Assembly: GCF_000518185.1 (NCBI RefSeq)
Contig: NZ_JADC01000011.1
Span: 62,001 to 126,000, forward strand
Direction of reading: 5' to 3'
Length of the DNA stretch: 64,000 nucleotides
Source: Bartonella clarridgeiae ATCC 51734
GTDB taxonomy: Bacteria > Pseudomonadota > Alphaproteobacteria > Rhizobiales > Rhizobiaceae
The notes below the pieces were generated by a model that did no database searches, was not told the origin of the DNA, and saw nothing but the letters and a program-made list of their open reading frames with translations. Both the position numbers and the translations under genes were made by a program. Positions within the stretch are counted from its first letter, which is position 1. Each line of letters begins with the position of its first letter. Of the stretch, positions 1 to 10,655 are shown piece after piece.

Positions 1-1827
1 TTCAACGACTACGATATCTGCCGGTGAAACCCACCCTTGATCATCCCGATAGGTTTCATGAACAACCATACCTTGCGTAAACAGACCTTTGAAAGGCTCA
101 TCTACCGAAACATAGCCTATCATCTTCATCGCACGTGTAAAAAAACGTGCATATAAAAGATGCAAAATTGCATGCTCAATACCACCAATATATTGTTGAA
201 CAGGCAACCATTGCGCTGCTATTTTCTGGTCTATTGGTTCTTGAGCATGAGGTGTAGTAAAGCGTGCATAATACCAAGAAGAATCAACAAAAGTATCCAT
301 TGTATCGGTTTCACGTTTTGCCGATTGACCACAGGAAGGACAAACTACCTTTTGCCATTCATTATGACGCGCAAGTGGATTACCAGGCTGATCAAAAGTG
401 ACATCATCGGGCAACACAACCGGCAAATCAGCACGTGGTACAGGAACGACACCACAAGCCGTACAATGGATCATAGGGATCGGACAACCCCAATAACGCT
501 GACGTGAAATTCCCCAATCATGTAATCGAAATTGCACTGTTTTTTGTGCCTGAGGCTGACCCTTGAGCAACTGTTTCTCGAGCCGCTCAGCAACCACTTG
601 AAAAGCTTCCTGCAATGTAAAACCATCTAAAAAGCCTGAATTGATCATCACGCCATCGCCCGTATAAGCTGTTTCAGCAATGACAAAATTCTTAGCATCA
701 CTTCCTTTTGGTATAATTACTGGGCGCACAGCAAGATTATATTTTCGTGCAAAATCCAAATCTCTCTGATCATGAGCAGGACACCCAAAAATAGCCCCTG
801 TTCCATAATCCATGAGAACAAAATTAGCAATATAAATAGGAAGATGCACCGTCGGATCAAAGGGGTGAACAGCAAAAAGTGGCGTACGAAATCCTTGTTT
901 TTTAGCTGTTTCAAACGCCACTTCTGTAGTACCATTACACCGACAGCTTTCAATAAAAGTATCAAGCTCCTTATCCTTCTGTGCTAAAGCCTTCGCAATT
1001 GGATGATCAACAGAAAGAGCTAAAAAAGAAGCACCAAAGAGAGTCTCAGGACGTGTTGAATAACAAATAATTTCATCAAACGCATCACAGACATCATGCA
1101 CTGCATCTGTTTTATGCAAAGCCCAACGAATAAGAAGACCTTGTGACTTGCCAATCCAATTTTTTTGCATAATGCGTACTTTTTCTGGCCACCGATCAAG
1201 CTTTTCAAGTCCTGCCAACAAGTCATCACTAAAATCACTGATTTTGAAAAACCACTGTGTTAATTCACGTTGTTCAACCAATGCACCAGAACGCCAACCA
1301 CAACCATCAACAACCTGTTCATTAGCTAAAACCGTTTGATCAACAGGGTCCCAATTAACCTTAGCCACCTTACGCGAAATAAGCCCCTTCTGATAGAAAT
1401 CCAGAAACAACATTTGTTGACGATGATAATATTCCACATCACATGTAGCAAATTCACGGGACCAATCCAAAGAAAAACCTAATTGCTTTAACTGCTTCCT
1501 CATCACCGTGATATTTTCATAAGTCCATACTTTAGGGTGTACGTTATTTTGCACAGCAGCATTTTCAGCTGGCATTCCAAAAGCGTCCCATCCCATTGGA
1601 TGAAGCACATGAAACCCCTTTGCCCGCTTATATCGCGCAACAACATCGCCCATAGTATAATTGCGTACATGTCCCATATGAATGCGTCCAGAAGGATAAG
1701 GGAACATTTCTAAAACATAATATTTTTCACGCTCACCATCATCAGTGGCTTGAAAAATCTTCTTTTCATCCCAAATCGCTTGCCATTTTTGTTCTTGTGC
1801 ACGTGGATTATAGCGTTCACTCATCAT
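1..1827 (-). CDS. leuS: Leucyl-tRNA synthetase, N-terminal part (runs off the window)
   Basis: Class I aminoacyl-tRNA synthetase that charges tRNA-Leu in the cytoplasm. The reading frame is open from an ATG at 1827 (a second ATG follows directly) to the window edge, giving 609 codons of an enzyme usually near 860-880 residues. Visible are the start [14 protein letters not shown], the HIGH-like motif HMGHVRNY, the CP1 editing domain with a CPAHDQRD segment, and a zinc-ribbon-like insert with CTAC and CPSC pairs followed by [12 protein letters not shown]. The KMSKS loop and anticodon-binding domain lie beyond position 1. It is divergent from the YggS-type gene across 157 bases. No frameshift was seen. 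Confidence 0.97.
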   Translation of the reverse strand, partial: MMSERYNPRAQEQKWQAIWDEKKIFQATDDGEREKYYVLEMFPYPSGRIHMGHVRNYTMGDVVARYKRAKGFHVLHPMGWDAFGMPAENAAVQNNVHPKVWTYENITVMRKQLKQLGFSLDWSREFATCDVEYYHRQQMLFLDFYQKGLISRKVAKVNWDPVDQTVLANEQVVDGCGWRSGALVEQRELTQWFFKISDFSDDLLAGLEKLDRWPEKVRIMQKNWIGKSQGLLIRWALHKTDAVHDVCDAFDEIICYSTRPETLFGASFLALSVDHPIAKALAQKDKELDTFIESCRCNGTTEVAFETAKKQGFRTPLFAVHPFDPTVHLPIYIANFVLMDYGTGAIFGCPAHDQRDLDFARKYNLAVRPVIIPKGSDAKNFVIAETAYTGDGVMINSGFLDGFTLQEAFQVVAERLEKQLLKGQPQAQKTVQFRLHDWGISRQRYWGCPIPMIHCTACGVVPVPRADLPVVLPDDVTFDQPGNPLARHNEWQKVVCPSCGQSAKRETDTMDTFVDSSWYYARFTTPHAQEPIDQKIAAQWLPVQQYIGGIEHAILHLLYARFFTRAMKMIGYVSVDEPFKGLFTQGMVVHETYRDDQGWVSPADIVVVE

Positions 1828-1984
1828 TCCTATTATACTCTAATTATAAAATTAATCTCAAAATTCTGATAAAGATTCACCATGGATTAATGTTATCGTC
1901 AACCTTTTCATTAATTATTTTTAATAACTTTATAAAAAATTATCTAACTACTGCATAATACATAAAAACAGAAAGCATAACCCT

Positions 1985-2665
1985 ATGAATACACGGAATA
2001 TTTCTTCTATTGATGCATGGAAAAACCTTCAACAAGACATTGCCAAAACATGTGAGAACTATCATCGTCCCGTAGAGAATATTCAACTCATTGCTGTTTC
2101 AAAAACTGTTTCCGCAGACAATATTGTTCCTCTTCTGCAGGTAGGACAGTCCCTTTTTGCTGAAAATCGTGTGCAAGAAGCAAATGAAAAATGGCCTCCT
2201 TTACGACAAAAATTCAAGACAATCGAGCTTCATCTCATTGGTCCTTTACAATCCAATAAAACAACAGAAGCTGTTAAAATCTTTGATGTCATTCAAACTG
2301 TTGATCGAGAAAAAATAGCCAAAAACCTAGCAAAAGAAATGCAAAAGCAGAAAAAGCATCTCCCCTGCTATGTTCAAGTTAATATGGGATTAGAACCACA
2401 AAAAAGTGGTATTGCTCCGCAAGAAGTAAAAGCATTTGTTGCTCAATGCAAAAATAATTATGGACTTGATATCGTCGGGCTGATGGCGATTCCCCCAGTT
2501 CAAGAAAATCCTGGTCCTTATTTTGCTCTTTTAGCAAAACTTGCAAAAGAAACGAACCTTTCAAAACTTTCTATGGGCATGTCCAATGACTTTAAAATCG
2601 CTATTCAATTTGGTGCAAATGTTCTTCGTATTGGATCTGCTTTGTTTGGAAATCGTTCCCTTTAA
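1985..2665 (+). CDS. YggS/PROSC-family PLP-binding homeostasis protein
   Basis: A 226-residue protein of the YggS/PLPBP family, a fold-III type single-domain PLP carrier that helps vitamin B6 and amino/keto-acid homeostasis rather than catalysing a known reaction. The PLP lysine lies in the motif LIAVSKTVS near residues 36-44. The family motifs LHLIGPLQSNK (about 87), VQVNMGLEPQKSG (about 130) and LSMGMSNDF (about 195) are all present, and the C-terminus LRIGSALFGNR is typical. Length is normal. In rhizobia this gene commonly sits beside leuS, as here. The start is the first ATG, 157 bases from divergent leuS. Confidence 0.95.
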   Translation: MNTRNISSIDAWKNLQQDIAKTCENYHRPVENIQLIAVSKTVSADNIVPLLQVGQSLFAENRVQEANEKWPPLRQKFKTIELHLIGPLQSNKTTEAVKIFDVIQTVDREKIAKNLAKEMQKQKKHLPCYVQVNMGLEPQKSGIAPQEVKAFVAQCKNNYGLDIVGLMAIPPVQENPGPYFALLAKLAKETNLSKLSMGMSNDFKIAIQFGANVLRIGSALFGNRSL

Positions 2666-2885
2666 TCATTTTTTTTACTTAATTTAAGCCTTTTCATTCT
2701 TTATAAAAGCACATAAAAAGGTTCTTTGTAATATTCATTGTACAAAATTAACTGTTCGAACCTAGGTAGCTTCAGCTGAACACAAAATTTTCATTCTTAT
2801 TATAAGGAACGCATGAAAAATAGGATAAAGAAACAGAATAACAAAATAGTAACTTTTTCGACATCAATAAAATAGGGAGGGAACA

Positions 2886-4843
2886 ATGTCTGAAAAAACT
2901 TATCCAGTACCAACACATCTCAAAAAAAATGCTTTCATTAATCATGAAACTCACCGAAAATGGTACCAACAAAGCCTCAACGATCCAGAAGCTTTCTGGG
3001 CAAAACATGGCTAACGCATTGAATGGTTTAAACCCTACACAAAGGTAAAAAACGCTTCATTTAATCACTCTGTATCGATTAAATGGTACGAGGACGGAAT
3101 CACAAATGTGGCCTATAATTGCATTGATCGGCATTTAAAAAATCACCGTGATCAAATCGCACTCATTTGGGAAAGTGACGACCCCAATATTGACCCAAAA
3201 ATAACTTATAATGGCCTTTATGAACAAGTGTGTCGCTTTTCTAACATCTTAAAAAAATATGGTATTAAAAAAGGGGATAGGATCACCATTTACCTACCGA
3301 TGATTCCTGAAGCAGCTTATGCTATGCTCGCATGTGCCCGTATTGGTGCTATTCATTCAGTCATCTTTGCTGGCTTTTCTGCCGAAGCTATTGCAAGACG
3401 TCTCATCGATTGTGACTCAACCTTTATCATTACTGCTGATCAAGCTTTACATGGAAGAAAAGCAATTAATTTAAAAGAAAATGTTGATCAAGCCATTTAT
3501 ATAGCAGCCGGCCACAATGTACATGTCAACCATGTCATGGTCATAAAACGCACAAGTGAAAAAATTGACTGGGTTGCAGAACGTGATTTCTGGTATCATG
3601 AAGAGGTACTTCATGCTTCAACTGATTGTCCCCCAGAAAAAATGAATGCTGAAGATCCTCTTTTTATTCTATATACTTCAGGATCGACAGGAAAACCAAA
3701 AGGTGTTCTGCATACAACAGGTGGATATCTCGTCTATGTGTCAATGACACACCAATATGTTTTCGATTACCATCCCCATGAAATTTATTGGTGTACCGCT
3801 GATATTGGCTGGATCACTGGCCACTCTTATCTGGTGTATGGGCCTTTATGTAATGGTGCCACAACCCTAATGTTCGAAGGCATACCAACTTTTCCTGATA
3901 AAGGCAGATTCTGGGATATTGTCGATAAACACCAAGTCAATACACTCTAAACCGCACCAACCGCCATTCGTGCTTTAATGGGTGCAGGAGATTCATATGT
4001 CAAACGTTCTCAAAGGACATCTTTACGCCTCTTAGGAACAGTGGGCGAACCGATCAATCCAGAAGCATGGGAATGGTTCTATCACACTGTTGGAGACAGC
4101 CGTTGTCCTATTCTTGATACATGGTGGCAAACGGAAACAGGAGGACATATGATCACTCCTCTCCCCGGAGCCACAACGCTCAAACCGGGGTCAGCTACAC
4201 ATCCATTTTTTGGCATCCATTTACAAAATCATTGACGCTCAAGGAAATATTGTGGAAGGAGAAGCAGAAGGAAGCCTTTGTATCGCTGATTCATGGCCTG
4301 GCCAAATGCGTATACCTTTATAATAACCATGAGCGCTTTGTCCAAACGTATTTTTCCACATATAAAGGAAAATATTTTACAGGCGATGGTTGTAAACGTG
4401 ATAGCGATGGTTATTACTGGATTACAGGACGAATTGATGATATACTTAATGTTTCGGGTCACAGACTAGGGACTGCTGAACTTGAATCAGCGCTTGTTTC
4501 GCATCCTTATGTTTCAGAAGCGGCCGTCGTAGGATACCCTCACTCTATTAAAGGACAGGGAATTTATAGTTTTGTAACCTTAATAGAAGGGATGACATCA
4601 AGCGAGGAGTTACGCCAAAATCTTATTTAACATGTAAGAAAAGAAATTGGGGCTATTGCTACAATAGATAAGCTTCAATTTACCGCTCAACTGCCTAAAA
4701 CACAATCAGGAAAAATTATAAGACGTATTTTGCGAAAAATTGCCGACAATAATCTTGATACCTTAGGAGACGTTTCAACCCTTGCCGGAACACAAATCAT
4801 CGATGATCTTATTGCCAACCGGCAAAATACAGAAAATGATTGA
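2886..4843 (+). pseudogene. acs: Acetyl-CoA synthetase, decayed
   Basis: The remnant spans the full length of AMP-forming acetyl-CoA synthetase (about 652 codons) and keeps a perfect GGGAGG ribosome binding site. The adenylation signature [11 protein letters not shown] and the WWQTETGG segment are still legible. The gene is broken by in-frame TAA codons at 3012 (in the early GKRI-like segment), 3948 (NTL[13 protein letters not shown], where the family has Tyr) and 4628 (before HVRKEIG, where the family has Gln). Two frameshifts fall near 4205-4235 and 4300-4325. The C-terminal lysine motif PKTQSGKI is still there. Loss would remove direct acetate activation unless another copy exists elsewhere. 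Confidence 0.95.
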
Positions 4844-4956
4844 GGCAGCTCAATAGAACAATAACACTGAAAAAAGATTGCAAATGAAAGTAAAATATTA
4901 ATAGAGAATTCTCATAACATTATATTCACTACAAAAACATAAAGTGGTAATTAAAA

Positions 4957-5616
4957 GTGATTCGTTTTGAAAATGTTGGTTTGCGCTATGGAATGGGGCC
5001 TGAGATCCTTCGCGATATCAGTTTTCACATTCCCAAAGGATCGTTTCAATTTATAACTGGAGCTTCCGGATCAGGAAAAACATCATTGATGCGTCTTATG
5101 TTTCTTGCAATCAAACCAACCCGCGGTCACATTGATTTATTTGGAAATGACACAGCATTACTCAAACGACAAGAACTTCCTGTTTTGCGACAACGTATTG
5201 GAGTCGTTTTTCAAGATTTTCGACTGCTTGATCATATGACAACTTATGAAAATGTCTCCTTGCCTTTACGCATCAGGGGACAAGAAGAAGCAACCTATCG
5301 TAGTGAAGTAGAAGATCTTTTGCGATGGGTTGGTCTTGGCAATTATATTCACGTTTTACCACCCGTTCTTTCAGGTGGAGAAAAGCAAAGAGTAGCGATT
5401 GCACGTGCTCTTATTGATCAACCTGAAATTCTTCTCGCAGATGAACCCACAGGAAATGTTGATCCATCTTTGGCGTCGCGTCTACTTCGTTTATTTATTG
5501 AATTAAATCGTTTTGGCACAGCTGTCATCATTGCCACTCACGATATCTCATTGATGGAGCAAGTTGCTGCACGGCGTTTGATTCTTCACCAGGGACGGAT
5601 GACAATTTATGAATAA
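4957..5616 (+). CDS. ftsE: Cell-division ABC transporter ATPase FtsE
   Basis: The cytoplasmic ATPase of FtsEX, the type VII ABC complex that acts at the septum and activates peptidoglycan hydrolases. The 219 residues contain a Walker A motif GASGSGKTS (about 35-43), a Q-loop VFQDFRLLD, the signature LSGGEKQRVAIARA, Walker B ILLADEPTG and a switch His in IIATHD. Length is normal. Translation begins at GTG 4957; no in-frame ATG upstream is credible. The stop overlaps the start of ftsX by 8 bases, so the two are translationally coupled. Confidence 0.97.
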   Translation: MIRFENVGLRYGMGPEILRDISFHIPKGSFQFITGASGSGKTSLMRLMFLAIKPTRGHIDLFGNDTALLKRQELPVLRQRIGVVFQDFRLLDHMTTYENVSLPLRIRGQEEATYRSEVEDLLRWVGLGNYIHVLPPVLSGGEKQRVAIARALIDQPEILLADEPTGNVDPSLASRLLRLFIELNRFGTAVIIATHDISLMEQVAARRLILHQGRMTIYE

Positions 5617-6583
5617 ACCTTCCCCTATTTTCTATATTCCAAAACGCATCTTTACAATTAATAAAGGAAAAAGAACGCCTATTATTCCTAGTAGCAATAT
5701 GTCTGGACAAGCATTGGTTGCAGTCATTGCTATCATGACGTTTCTTTCAAGTCTAACATTAAGCAGCGTTGATTTAGTACAGCGTGCTGCTAGTAATTGG
5801 AGCAATCAAATTAGCTATGAAGCAACAATTCAAATCCGTCCAATTGAAAATGTTAATATTGAAAAAGCTCTTCATGATGCTGTTAAATTGGTGAAAACAT
5901 TTCGAGGGATACAAGATGCCAAAATTGTTGATCAAACAGCCACTGAAAAATTACTTGAACCATGGCTTGGAACAGGTTTATCCCTCAAAGAACTTCCTAT
6001 TCCCCGATTAATTATCGTCACTTTGAAAGAAAATGAAAAAATCAACTTTCAAGCAATCAGTCACGCCATTAAAATGCAAATCCCAGGTGGTCAATTTGAT
6101 GATCATCACTTTTGGGTGAATCGATTTACCACTATGGCGCAAACAACTGTTTTTATTGGTTTTGCAATTTTAGCTCTCATTCTTGGCTCACTAATTCTTA
6201 CAATTATTTTCGCGACACGCAATGCACTAGCAGAAAATGCGCATATTATTAACGTCTTATATTTTCTTGGTACTGAAACCATTTTCATTGCCCAACAATT
6301 TGATTGGCATTTTTTTAAAACTGCATTCCGCGGTGCATTATATGGCGGTGTGATAAGTACACTGCTCTTTAATATTTTTTCCTTCTGGACAAATTATAAT
6401 TTAGGGATAGAAAAAACGCGCCAAGTCATCGCCTTGTTTGGCAACTTTTCCATGAGTTTCAACACTTATGGAAAAATTTGCATTCTCATTCTTTGTGTTG
6501 CTATCGTCACGACACTCACCAATCGAATTACTATTCTAGCACAACTTAAACAAATCGATCAATGCGAAAACGGCTTATTTTAA
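5609..6583 (+). CDS. ftsX: Cell-division membrane protein FtsX
   Basis: Integral-membrane partner of FtsE, 324 residues. A basic cytoplasmic N-terminal stretch leads to a first transmembrane segment near residues 32-55 (ALVAVIAIMTFLSSLTLSS), a periplasmic domain of about 110 residues, and then three C-terminal membrane segments beginning TVFIGFAILALILGSLILTI. This is the expected FtsX topology. The long basic N-terminal tail and moderate conservation are usual for alphaproteobacteria. The gene overlaps ftsE by 8 bases and is followed four bases later by the DUF218 gene. Confidence 0.93.
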   Translation: MNKPSPIFYIPKRIFTINKGKRTPIIPSSNMSGQALVAVIAIMTFLSSLTLSSVDLVQRAASNWSNQISYEATIQIRPIENVNIEKALHDAVKLVKTFRGIQDAKIVDQTATEKLLEPWLGTGLSLKELPIPRLIIVTLKENEKINFQAISHAIKMQIPGGQFDDHHFWVNRFTTMAQTTVFIGFAILALILGSLILTIIFATRNALAENAHIINVLYFLGTETIFIAQQFDWHFFKTAFRGALYGGVISTLLFNIFSFWTNYNLGIEKTRQVIALFGNFSMSFNTYGKICILILCVAIVTTLTNRITILAQLKQIDQCENGLF

Positions 6584-6587
6584 TTCT

Positions 6588-7265
6588 ATGATCCACGATA
6601 CTTCTGATTCCAATATCCATGATAGGCCGCAACGCTCTCCTCCTGAACACAAAGTAAGTGTTACAAAACAACGTAAATCCTTTTTTTACTATTTGCCACC
6701 AACAGCACTCTTTATTTTGATCATCATTTTGATCTTTTGTGTTATTTTTTTTGCTTTTACTGAAAAAGTTGGACGATTTACTCCCCCACACCCCTTACAG
6801 AAAGTCGATGCAATCATCGTCCTTACAGGAGGGAAAAACCGAATAGAAACCGGGCTAAAACTCTTAGAAAAAGGGTTTGGTTCGCGACTATTAATCAGCG
6901 GAGTGAGCACAACAACACATCCCAATAAACTGATCCGTATGATGAACATCAATCCTCAACTCTTCTCCTGTTGTATTGATATTGGTTATCAAGCAATCAA
7001 TACGCAAGGAAACGCTAAAGAAAGTGCTGATTGGATCAAAAAGCATCGCTATAAAACGCTTTATATCGTCACTCATGATTATCATATGATGCGTTCTTTA
7101 CTTGAGTTTCAATATTTAATGCCTAACATCAATTTTATTGCCTATCCTATTAAACAAGATGTTGCAGATAGCTGGATAAAAGAAGCCAATCAAATACGTC
7201 TTCTTGTACTTGAATATATCAAAAACATCTGTGTAAAAATAAGAATGACATTGTCTTCTTTATAA
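6588..7265 (+). CDS. YdcF/ElyC-family DUF218 membrane protein
   Basis: A 225-residue DUF218 protein. A hydrophobic anchor at about residues 27-47 is followed by the domain start KVDAIIVLTGG, the ISGVS segment and the YIVTHDYHMMRS motif, all characteristic of YdcF/SanA/ElyC proteins. ElyC in Escherichia coli supports peptidoglycan precursor assembly, so an envelope role fits its place immediately after ftsEX, four bases downstream and evidently co-transcribed. The exact biochemical activity of the family is not settled. The opposing macB gene ends 183 bases downstream, and I saw no clear terminator hairpin in that gap. Confidence 0.85.
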   Translation: MIHDTSDSNIHDRPQRSPPEHKVSVTKQRKSFFYYLPPTALFILIIILIFCVIFFAFTEKVGRFTPPHPLQKVDAIIVLTGGKNRIETGLKLLEKGFGSRLLISGVSTTTHPNKLIRMMNINPQLFSCCIDIGYQAINTQGNAKESADWIKKHRYKTLYIVTHDYHMMRSLLEFQYLMPNINFIAYPIKQDVADSWIKEANQIRLLVLEYIKNICVKIRMTLSSL

Positions 7266-7448
7266 AAAACTTTTCAAATGTCTTTTTAATTTAGACAATT
7301 GATCCTTTTGCCCTATTTCCTTGAATCATAGATATTTTTAATTCTTAATATTCCAAGAACTCCTCAATATCTTATTTTTTATTTTGGATAATATCACCTT
7401 TGCTCTTAAGATCACAAAAAGAGCCTCCATCCTCTTGAATAAGGTTTC

Positions 7449-9431
7449 TTAATCACGCGCAAGAGCAACAACAGGATCAAGCCGTGAAGCTTTTCGTGCC
7501 GGAAGAAAACCAAAACACACCCCAATAAAAGCTGAAAAGAGAACAGCTATTATAATTGAACGCGTTGTATAAATCAATTGGATAGGAGAGTTTCCTAAAA
7601 CAAATAAGCCTCCAATGGCAAATCCAAAGAGAACCCCTAAACTTCCACCAATAACACAAACCAAAACCGATTCAATTAAAAATTGTTGCAAAATATCACT
7701 CTGGCGTGCACCAATCGCCATACGTACACCAATTTCATTAATTCGTTCAGCAACAGTGACCAGCATAATATTCATCACCCCAATTCCACCCACAACGAGC
7801 GAAATTGCTGCGATTGAAGCCACTAAAACTGTTAAAATTGCTGTACTTTCCATAATTTTTTTACGAAATGATTCCGAATTTCTAATGAAAAAATCTTCTT
7901 GTCCATGCCGCATAATTAACAAACGTCGGATCATAGTTTCTGCTAATTGTGAATCAACATTATCAGCCACTTGAAGAATAATAGCACGAACATCTGTTCT
8001 ACCAAGAAAGCGGGTTTGTACTGTCGTATAAGGCAAATAAATCTGTATTGTGTCTGATACGCCTCCATGGTTTTGTGAATCCACAACACCAATAATACGG
8101 GCTGGCACATTACCCATACGTATAATTTTTCCAATGGGATTCTCTTGACCATTGGGGAAAAGAACGGCAAGTGCTTCTTTCTCTATTATCAAATCAACAG
8201 CTCGATCACGTACGCTTGATTGATCAAACAACCTTCCTTTAATTACTTTGAGCCCCTGTATTTGAAAAAATTGTTCTCCTACACCAACAACAACAGCCTT
8301 TGTTTCAATTGCATCACAATACACCATTGAATTCACGGAAATCTGAGACGTGACACCAGCAACATAAGGCAATTCAGATAACGCTTCGGCATCTGCCTCT
8401 ACTAAACTGGTTATTTTTCCCGACTGTGGATCAGAAAGGCTTTTACCCGGTAGAATTGTCAAGGTATTGGTCCCAAAACTCTTTAAATTCTCAAGAATCT
8501 TTTTCTGAGTACCATTTCCCAAAGCAACCATCGCAACAACTGAAGAAATACCGATAATCACCCCAAGCATTGTTAAAAAAGTCCGCATTCGATGAGCATT
8601 CATTGCCAATAAAGCCATAACAAACGCTTCACGAAAACGTCCCATCAAAGCACGAAAAATCCCCATCTGTTGCATATTTTTTAGATCATCTTCTTTTTGA
8701 AGAAATTTCTCTTTACTGCTTGTTTTCTTAGTTTTTGACACATTATCGGAAATAATCTTCCCATCACTGATTTCAATAATACGGTCTGCCTTTTCAGCCA
8801 CCTTCATATCATGGGTTACAATGACAATAGTCCGTCCCTCTTGATGAAGCTCATCTAAAATATGCAAAACTTCTTGACCACTTTTTCTGTCTAAAGCACC
8901 GGTTGGTTCATCCGCAAGAATAATATCAGCATCATTCATTAAAGCACGAGCAATTGAAACACGTTGTTGCTGCCCCCCTGAAAGCTGATTGGGATAATGG
9001 TTCATTCGATCGCGCATCCCTAAACGTGTTAAAAGGCTCTGCGCACGTTTTTTCCTTGTTTCTGCTAAGTATCCTGCATAAATAGCTGGAATTTCAACAT
9101 TGCCAAGAGCTGTTAATTCATTGAGCAAATGATAACGCTGGAAAATAAAACCAAAGTGATTGCATCGCAAAGCTGACAATTCATCTGTTGAAAGCAAAGC
9201 TATTTCTTTTCCAGAAATCCAATAGCGCCCTGAACTCGGTCGATCAAGGCAGCCTAAAATATTCATTAACGTAGATTTTCCTGAGCCTGACGTTCCTACA
9301 ATTGCAAGCATCTCCCCACGCTTAATGGTTAAATTGATGTTTTTTAAAACGCGGACCAATGTCTCACCTGCACGAAATTCGCGCACCACATCTTTCAACA
9401 CAAGAACAGTATCTTTTGATTCTGTTGTCAT
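7449..9431 (-). CDS. macB: MacB-type ABC efflux ATPase/permease
   Basis: A 660-residue mechanotransmission ABC protein with an N-terminal ATPase and a C-terminal permease. The ATPase has Walker [16 protein letters not shown] (about 47-61), the signature [14 protein letters not shown] and Walker [13 protein letters not shown] first membrane segment near residue 285 precedes a large periplasmic domain, and three membrane segments close the protein (from about residue 535). This is the MacB layout; length matches the family (about 650). It is the last gene of the operon with macA, separated by three bases. Substrate cannot be read from sequence; macrolides, peptides and lipoproteins are all known for relatives. 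Confidence 0.94.
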   Translation of the reverse strand: MTTESKDTVLVLKDVVREFRAGETLVRVLKNINLTIKRGEMLAIVGTSGSGKSTLMNILGCLDRPSSGRYWISGKEIALLSTDELSALRCNHFGFIFQRYHLLNELTALGNVEIPAIYAGYLAETRKKRAQSLLTRLGMRDRMNHYPNQLSGGQQQRVSIARALMNDADIILADEPTGALDRKSGQEVLHILDELHQEGRTIVIVTHDMKVAEKADRIIEISDGKIISDNVSKTKKTSSKEKFLQKEDDLKNMQQMGIFRALMGRFREAFVMALLAMNAHRMRTFLTMLGVIIGISSVVAMVALGNGTQKKILENLKSFGTNTLTILPGKSLSDPQSGKITSLVEADAEALSELPYVAGVTSQISVNSMVYCDAIETKAVVVGVGEQFFQIQGLKVIKGRLFDQSSVRDRAVDLIIEKEALAVLFPNGQENPIGKIIRMGNVPARIIGVVDSQNHGGVSDTIQIYLPYTTVQTRFLGRTDVRAIILQVADNVDSQLAETMIRRLLIMRHGQEDFFIRNSESFRKKIMESTAILTVLVASIAAISLVVGGIGVMNIMLVTVAERINEIGVRMAIGARQSDILQQFLIESVLVCVIGGSLGVLFGFAIGGLFVLGNSPIQLIYTTRSIIIAVLFSAFIGVCFGFLPARKASRLDPVVALARD

Positions 9432-9434
9432 GTT

Positions 9435-10655
9435 TTAGATCTCATTTTCACTTTGTAAATCAGAAGAAACTAACAACCCATCCTGTGAACCAACAATCAC
9501 CACATCACCCTCATTAAGCCCAGAAACAATCTCAGCCATCACTTTATTATTAAGTCCAACAGTTACTTGTTTTGCAACAACTTTGTCTCGACCAACCAAG
9601 ATCTGCACCCACGCTTTATTCTCTTTCGTCTCATTGCGTAAGGCATCGCTTGGAACCAACAATACATTTCGGGCGCGCCCTAATATAATATTCACTTGAG
9701 CTGTCATATAAGTGCGCAAAAAACGATCTTTATTGTCAACATGTACGAGCCCGTTATAATAGATAGCTGATGATGCTAAAGAACTAGATGACATGTTAGG
9801 ATTAATACTAATATCATTACGAATAGCTTCAGGGGCAGGCTCTATTGTTTCTAATGTTCCCTCATAACGGCGTCGTGTATCCCCTAAAACTGTGAAATAA
9901 AGATCTTGTCCAGCATGAACTTTCAAAATATCCGCTTCTGAAATTTGTGCTTTAATTGTCATTCTTGACAAATCTCCTAAAATAACAATTGTTGGTGCTG
10001 ATTGAGCTGCATTAATATTTTGTCCTTCTTCAACAACGGTTGCTAAAACTGTTCCTGCAGAGGGCGCTGTTACCCTCGTATAGCTTAAATTTACTTCTGC
10101 ACTCCTCACATCAATTTGTGCTTGTACAATTTGTTCTTGAAGTTGAGCAATTTGAGCTTCACGTATTTTGACTTGTGTTACTGCATCATCAAAATTAGCA
10201 CGTGAAACTGCCCGTGCTTCAATCATTTTATTTTGACGTGCTAAATTTTGTTTTGCTAGAATCAGATAAGCTTCATGCTCCTTTAAATTCGCATAATAAT
10301 AGGACAAAACTGCTTTTTTTCTTTTCAGATCATTTTCCTGGTCTGTAGGGTCAATCTCTGCTAAGAGATCTCCTTCTTCTACAACATCTCCAGATGCAAC
10401 GCGGACAGAAATCACACGTCCTGTTGCACGCGCACCAACAGCCACCAATCGATAAGGACGCACAATTCCAGAAGCTAAAACCGTTTCCTCAATATCACCA
10501 CGCGTAACCACTGCTGTCACATAATTTTTTGTATTTTTGCTCCCAAATAAAGCAGTGAGTATCTCAAAGACCAAGATGATAAAAATCACAACACAAAATA
10601 AAAAAAGCTTTTTGCGTTTTATGGTTGAATATTTCATCATAAAATATTTTATCAT
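9435..10655 (-). CDS. macA: MacA-type periplasmic adaptor (membrane fusion protein)
   Basis: A 406-residue HlyD/MacA family adaptor. A single signal-anchor at about residues 16-34 is followed by a split lipoyl half-motif (VARGDI-like start, ASGIVRPYRLVAVGARATGRV), a long alpha-helical hairpin (about 105-190), the second lipoyl half (VTAPSAGTVLA), and a beta-barrel plus membrane-proximal domain ending GLNEGDVVIVGSQDG. It bridges MacB and the outer-membrane factor. The ATG overlaps the stop of the upstream outer-membrane gene by four bases. In-frame ATGs at 10640 and 10637 are possible alternative starts. Confidence 0.94.
   Translation of the reverse strand: MIKYFMMKYSTIKRKKLFLFCVVIFIILVFEILTALFGSKNTKNYVTAVVTRGDIEETVLASGIVRPYRLVAVGARATGRVISVRVASGDVVEEGDLLAEIDPTDQENDLKRKKAVLSYYYANLKEHEAYLILAKQNLARQNKMIEARAVSRANFDDAVTQVKIREAQIAQLQEQIVQAQIDVRSAEVNLSYTRVTAPSAGTVLATVVEEGQNINAAQSAPTIVILGDLSRMTIKAQISEADILKVHAGQDLYFTVLGDTRRRYEGTLETIEPAPEAIRNDISINPNMSSSSLASSAIYYNGLVHVDNKDRFLRTYMTAQVNIILGRARNVLLVPSDALRNETKENKAWVQILVGRDKVVAKQVTVGLNNKVMAEIVSGLNEGDVVIVGSQDGLLVSSDLQSENEI

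Noticed and set aside
160-1339. Several open frames on both strands within the first 1.4 kb
   Set aside because: All are out-of-frame shadows of leuS, which is continuously open on the minus strand.
2745-2775. GTTCGAACC motif like a tRNA T-loop
   Set aside because: No acceptor, D or anticodon arm can be drawn around it.
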